Shown: positions 61,801 to 64,000 of the stretch, in pieces
Numbering within the stretch: the stretch's first letter is position 1
Layout of the letters: each line of letters begins with the position of its first letter
DNA from: Amblyomma americanum
Taxonomy: Eukaryota > Arthropoda > Arachnida > Ixodida > Ixodidae
Direction of reading: 5' to 3'
NCBI RefSeq assembly: GCF_052857255.1
Contig: NC_135504.1
Location: 147,958,121-148,022,120, forward strand
DNA length: 64,000 bases
The notes under the pieces: generated by a model
What the model was told of the DNA's origin: nothing
Database searches by the model: none
The model's input: only the letters and a program-made list of their open reading frames with translations
Position numbers and translations under genes: made by a program

Positions 61801-64000
61801 TTAGCTCGCTTCGGTCTAAAACAGCTTCTTTCGTTGTATTAAGCACGAATACATGCTTTTCGCGCAGTTATAAGACGCGTATCACATGGACACTTGTAAA
61901 ACCGATGTGTTCAGATCTAGCTCGATTTGGTCTAAGACAGCTTGTTTCGTTGTATTAAGCACGAGTACATGCTTTTCGCGCAGTTCTAAGAGAAAAAGTT
62001 TTGACGCCTATCACACGGACACTTGTAAAACCGATGTGTTCAGATCTAGCTCGTTTTGGTCTAAAACAGCTTGTTTCGTTGTATTAAGCACGAATACACG
62101 CTTTTCGCGCAGTTATAAGTGAAAAAGTTTTGACGCGTATCAGAGGAACACTTGCAAAACCGATGTGTTGTGATTTAGGTCGTTTCGGTCTAAAACAGCT
62201 TGTTTCGTTGTATTAAGCACGAATACATGCTTTTCGCGCAGTTGTGAGAAAAAGTTTTGACGCGTGTCACAGGGACACTTGTAAAACCGATGTGTTCAGA
62301 TCTAGCTCGTTTTGGTCTAAAACAGTTTGTGATTTAGCTCGTTTCGGTCTTAACAGCTTGTTTCGTTGTATTAAGCAAGAATACATGCTTTTCGCGCAGT
62401 CACAAGAGAAAAAGTTTTGACGCGTGTCACAGGGACACTTGTAAAACCGATGTGTTCAGATTTACCTCGCTTCGGTCTAAAACAGCTAGTTTCGTTGTAT
62501 TAAGCAAGAATACATGCTTTTCGCGCAGTTATAAGGGAAAAAGTTCTGACGCGTATTAGAGGGACTTGTAAAACCGATGTGTTCAGATTTAGCTCATCTC
62601 GGTCTAAAACAGCTTGTTTCGTTGTATTAAGCACGAATACATGCTTTTCGCGCAGTTATAAGAGAAAAAGTTTTGACGCCTATCACATGGACACTTGTAA
62701 AACCGATGTGTTCAGATCTAGCTCGTTTTGGTCTAAAACAGCTTGTTTCGTTGTATTAAGCAAGAATACAATGCTTTTCGCGCAGTTATAAGAGAAAAAG
62801 TTTTGACGCGTTTCACAGGGACACTTGTAAAACCGATGTGTTCAGATTTAGCTCGTTTCGGTCTAAAACAACTTTTTCGTTGTATTAAGCACGAATACAT
62901 GCTTTTCGCGCAGTTATAAGAGAAAAAGTTTTGACGCGTATCACGTGGATACTTGTAAAACCGATGTGTTTAGATATAGCTCGTTTTGGTATAAAACCGC
63001 TTGTTTCGTTGTTTTAAGCAAGAGTACGTGCTTTTCGCGTAGTTATAGAAGAAAAAGTTTTGACGCGTTTCACAGGGACACATTTAAAACCGATGTGTCT
63101 AGATTTAGCTCGTTTCGGTCTAAAACAGCTTGTTTCGTTGTATTAAGCACGAATACATGCTTTTCGCGCAGTTATAAGAGAAAAAAGTTTTGACGCGTAT
63201 CACATGGACACATTTAAAACCGATGTGTTCAGATTTAGCTCGTTTCGGTCTAAAACAACTTGTTTCGTTGTATTAAGCAAGAATACAATGCTTTTCGCGC
63301 AGTTATAAGAGAAAAAGTTTTGACGCGTTTCACAGGGACACTTGTAAAACCGATGTGTTCAGATTTAGCTCGTTTCGGTCTAAAACAACTTGTTTCGTTG
63401 TATTAAGCACGAATACATGCTTTTCGCGCAGTTATAAGAGAAAAAGTTTTGACGCGTATCACGTGGATACTTGTAAAACCGATGTGTTTAGATATAGCTC
63501 GTTTTGGTATAAAACCGCTTGTTTCGTTGTTTTAAGCAAGAGTACGTGTTTTTCGCGTAGTTATAGAAGAAAAAGTTTTGACGCGTTTCACAGGGACACA
63601 TTTAAAACCGATGTGTCTAGATTTAGCTCGTTTCGGTCTAAAACAGCTTGTTTCGTTGTATTAAGCACGAATACATGCTTTTCGCGCAGTTATAAGAGAA
63701 AAAAGTTTTGACGCGTATCACATGGACACATTTAAAACCGATGTGTTCAGATTTAGCTCGTTTCGGTCTAAAACAACTTGTTTCGTTGTATTAAGCACGA
63801 ATACATGCTTTTAGCGCAGTTAAAAGAGAAGAAGTTTTGAAGCGTATCACATGGACACTTGTAAAACCGATGTGTTCAGATCTAGCTCGTTTTGGTCTAA
63901 AACAGCTTGTTTCGTTGTATTAAGAACGAATGCATGCTTTTCGCGCAGTTATAAGAGAAAAAATTTTGACGCGTATCAGAGGAAGACTTGTAAAACCGAT
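55867..64000 (+). repeat. 3923-bp HOR family, rearranged remainder
   Basis: The third copy begins at 55867 but is soon rearranged. A block of about 1.27 kb is duplicated (56.2-58.5 kb). From about 58650 the sequence matches copy 2 at an offset of 4800 bp up to about 59950, then jumps to c-d-g-c-e-f monomers at 60.1-60.7 kb. A further partial unit follows at an offset of 2972 bp (58914 against 61886). The window ends in mid-monomer, so the array continues beyond it. Confidence 0.75.
56205..58516 (+). repeat. Ten-monomer tandem duplication (1264-1291 bp offset)
   Basis: About 56205-57225 and 57470-58516 are duplicates. The offset is 1265 bp at first, 1264 bp after one A is lost near 57877, and 1291 bp after position 56896, where the first copy alone has lost 27 bp (GAGGAAAACT joined directly to CGTTTCGG). 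The lost A removes the usual frame break, which produces the longest open frame of the window (57528-58223, 231 codons). Confidence 0.82.

Larger units (their letters stand above)
1..64000 (+). repeat. Satellite DNA array, 129-bp monomer, head-to-tail, with higher-order repeats
   Basis: Every part of the window can be read as consecutive copies of one monomer of about 129 bp. In the phase used here a monomer begins GTTTTGACGCGTATCACATG and ends GTTATAAGAGAAAAA. Constant segments include AAAACCGATGTG, AGCTCGTTT, TTTCGTTGTATTAAGCA and GCTTTTCGCGCAGTTATAAG. All copies lie in the same orientation and no inverted block was seen. Monomer lengths range mostly from 126 to 133 bp, through changes in an A-run, a TA expansion and small deletions. 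Variant types recur in ordered series, so the array has higher-order structure. Base composition of the common monomer is about 39% GC. Blocks of this kind are typical of eukaryotic centromeric or pericentromeric heterochromatin; the location is inferred, not shown. I do not recognise the satellite family. Confidence 0.98.

Noticed and set aside
1..64000. CRISPR array
   Set aside because: Repeats are 129 bp with no unique spacers; the whole period is conserved, and neither cas genes nor a leader are present.
1..64000. Known human alpha satellite or another named centromeric satellite
   Set aside because: Monomer length (129 bp against 171 bp) and sequence do not fit alpha satellite, and I cannot match it to another family from memory.

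Overview
The window is a single uninterrupted satellite DNA array. From base 1 to base 64000 it consists of head-to-tail copies of a monomer of about 129 bp, roughly 490 of them, all in the same orientation. I see no credible protein gene, rRNA, tRNA, CRISPR array, promoter or transposase. A satellite this long with multi-level higher-order repeats (HORs) points to a eukaryotic nuclear chromosome, most likely a centromeric or pericentromeric block; a subtelomeric, sex-chromosome or B-chromosome block is also possible. I do not recognise the monomer and cannot name the organism. The monomer is about 39% GC and holds about eight CpGs, which argues against long-term heavy CpG methylation and fits many invertebrates, but this is only a hint.

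Monomers fall into recurring variant types that differ from one another by roughly 5-12%. The types recur in a fixed order, and copies of that order made kilobases apart are nearly identical, which is the definition of HOR structure. Layout: (1) 1 to about 14.6 kb, HOR units each tagged by a 115/116-bp non-satellite insert, with 2438, 3474, 2826 and 3214 bp between successive inserts. (2) About 14.6-28.2 kb, a 6.73/6.86-kb super-unit in tandem, without the insert and marked by monomers carrying a one-base deletion. (3) About 28.2-32.9 kb, mixed units in which the insert reappears. (4) About 32.9-47.8 kb, a 7.2-kb segment and its 7.7-kb tandem copy, each ending in about 3.4 kb of irregular, more divergent monomers. 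(5) About 47.8-64 kb, a related HOR with a 3923-bp period and more local rearrangement.

Many open reading frames exist only because 129 = 3 x 43: one forward frame of the common monomer lacks stop codons, so it runs through successive monomers until a one-base change in an A-run shifts it. I treat these as by-products of the repeat.

The points most worth checking are the amplified 115/116-bp insert flanked by CAGCT, a CENP-B-box-like stretch (TTTCGTTGGATTAAGCA) in one monomer type, a perfect short dyad in some monomers, and a series of tandem duplications with breakpoints at monomer homology. These duplications show unequal exchange in progress, or else assembly error.
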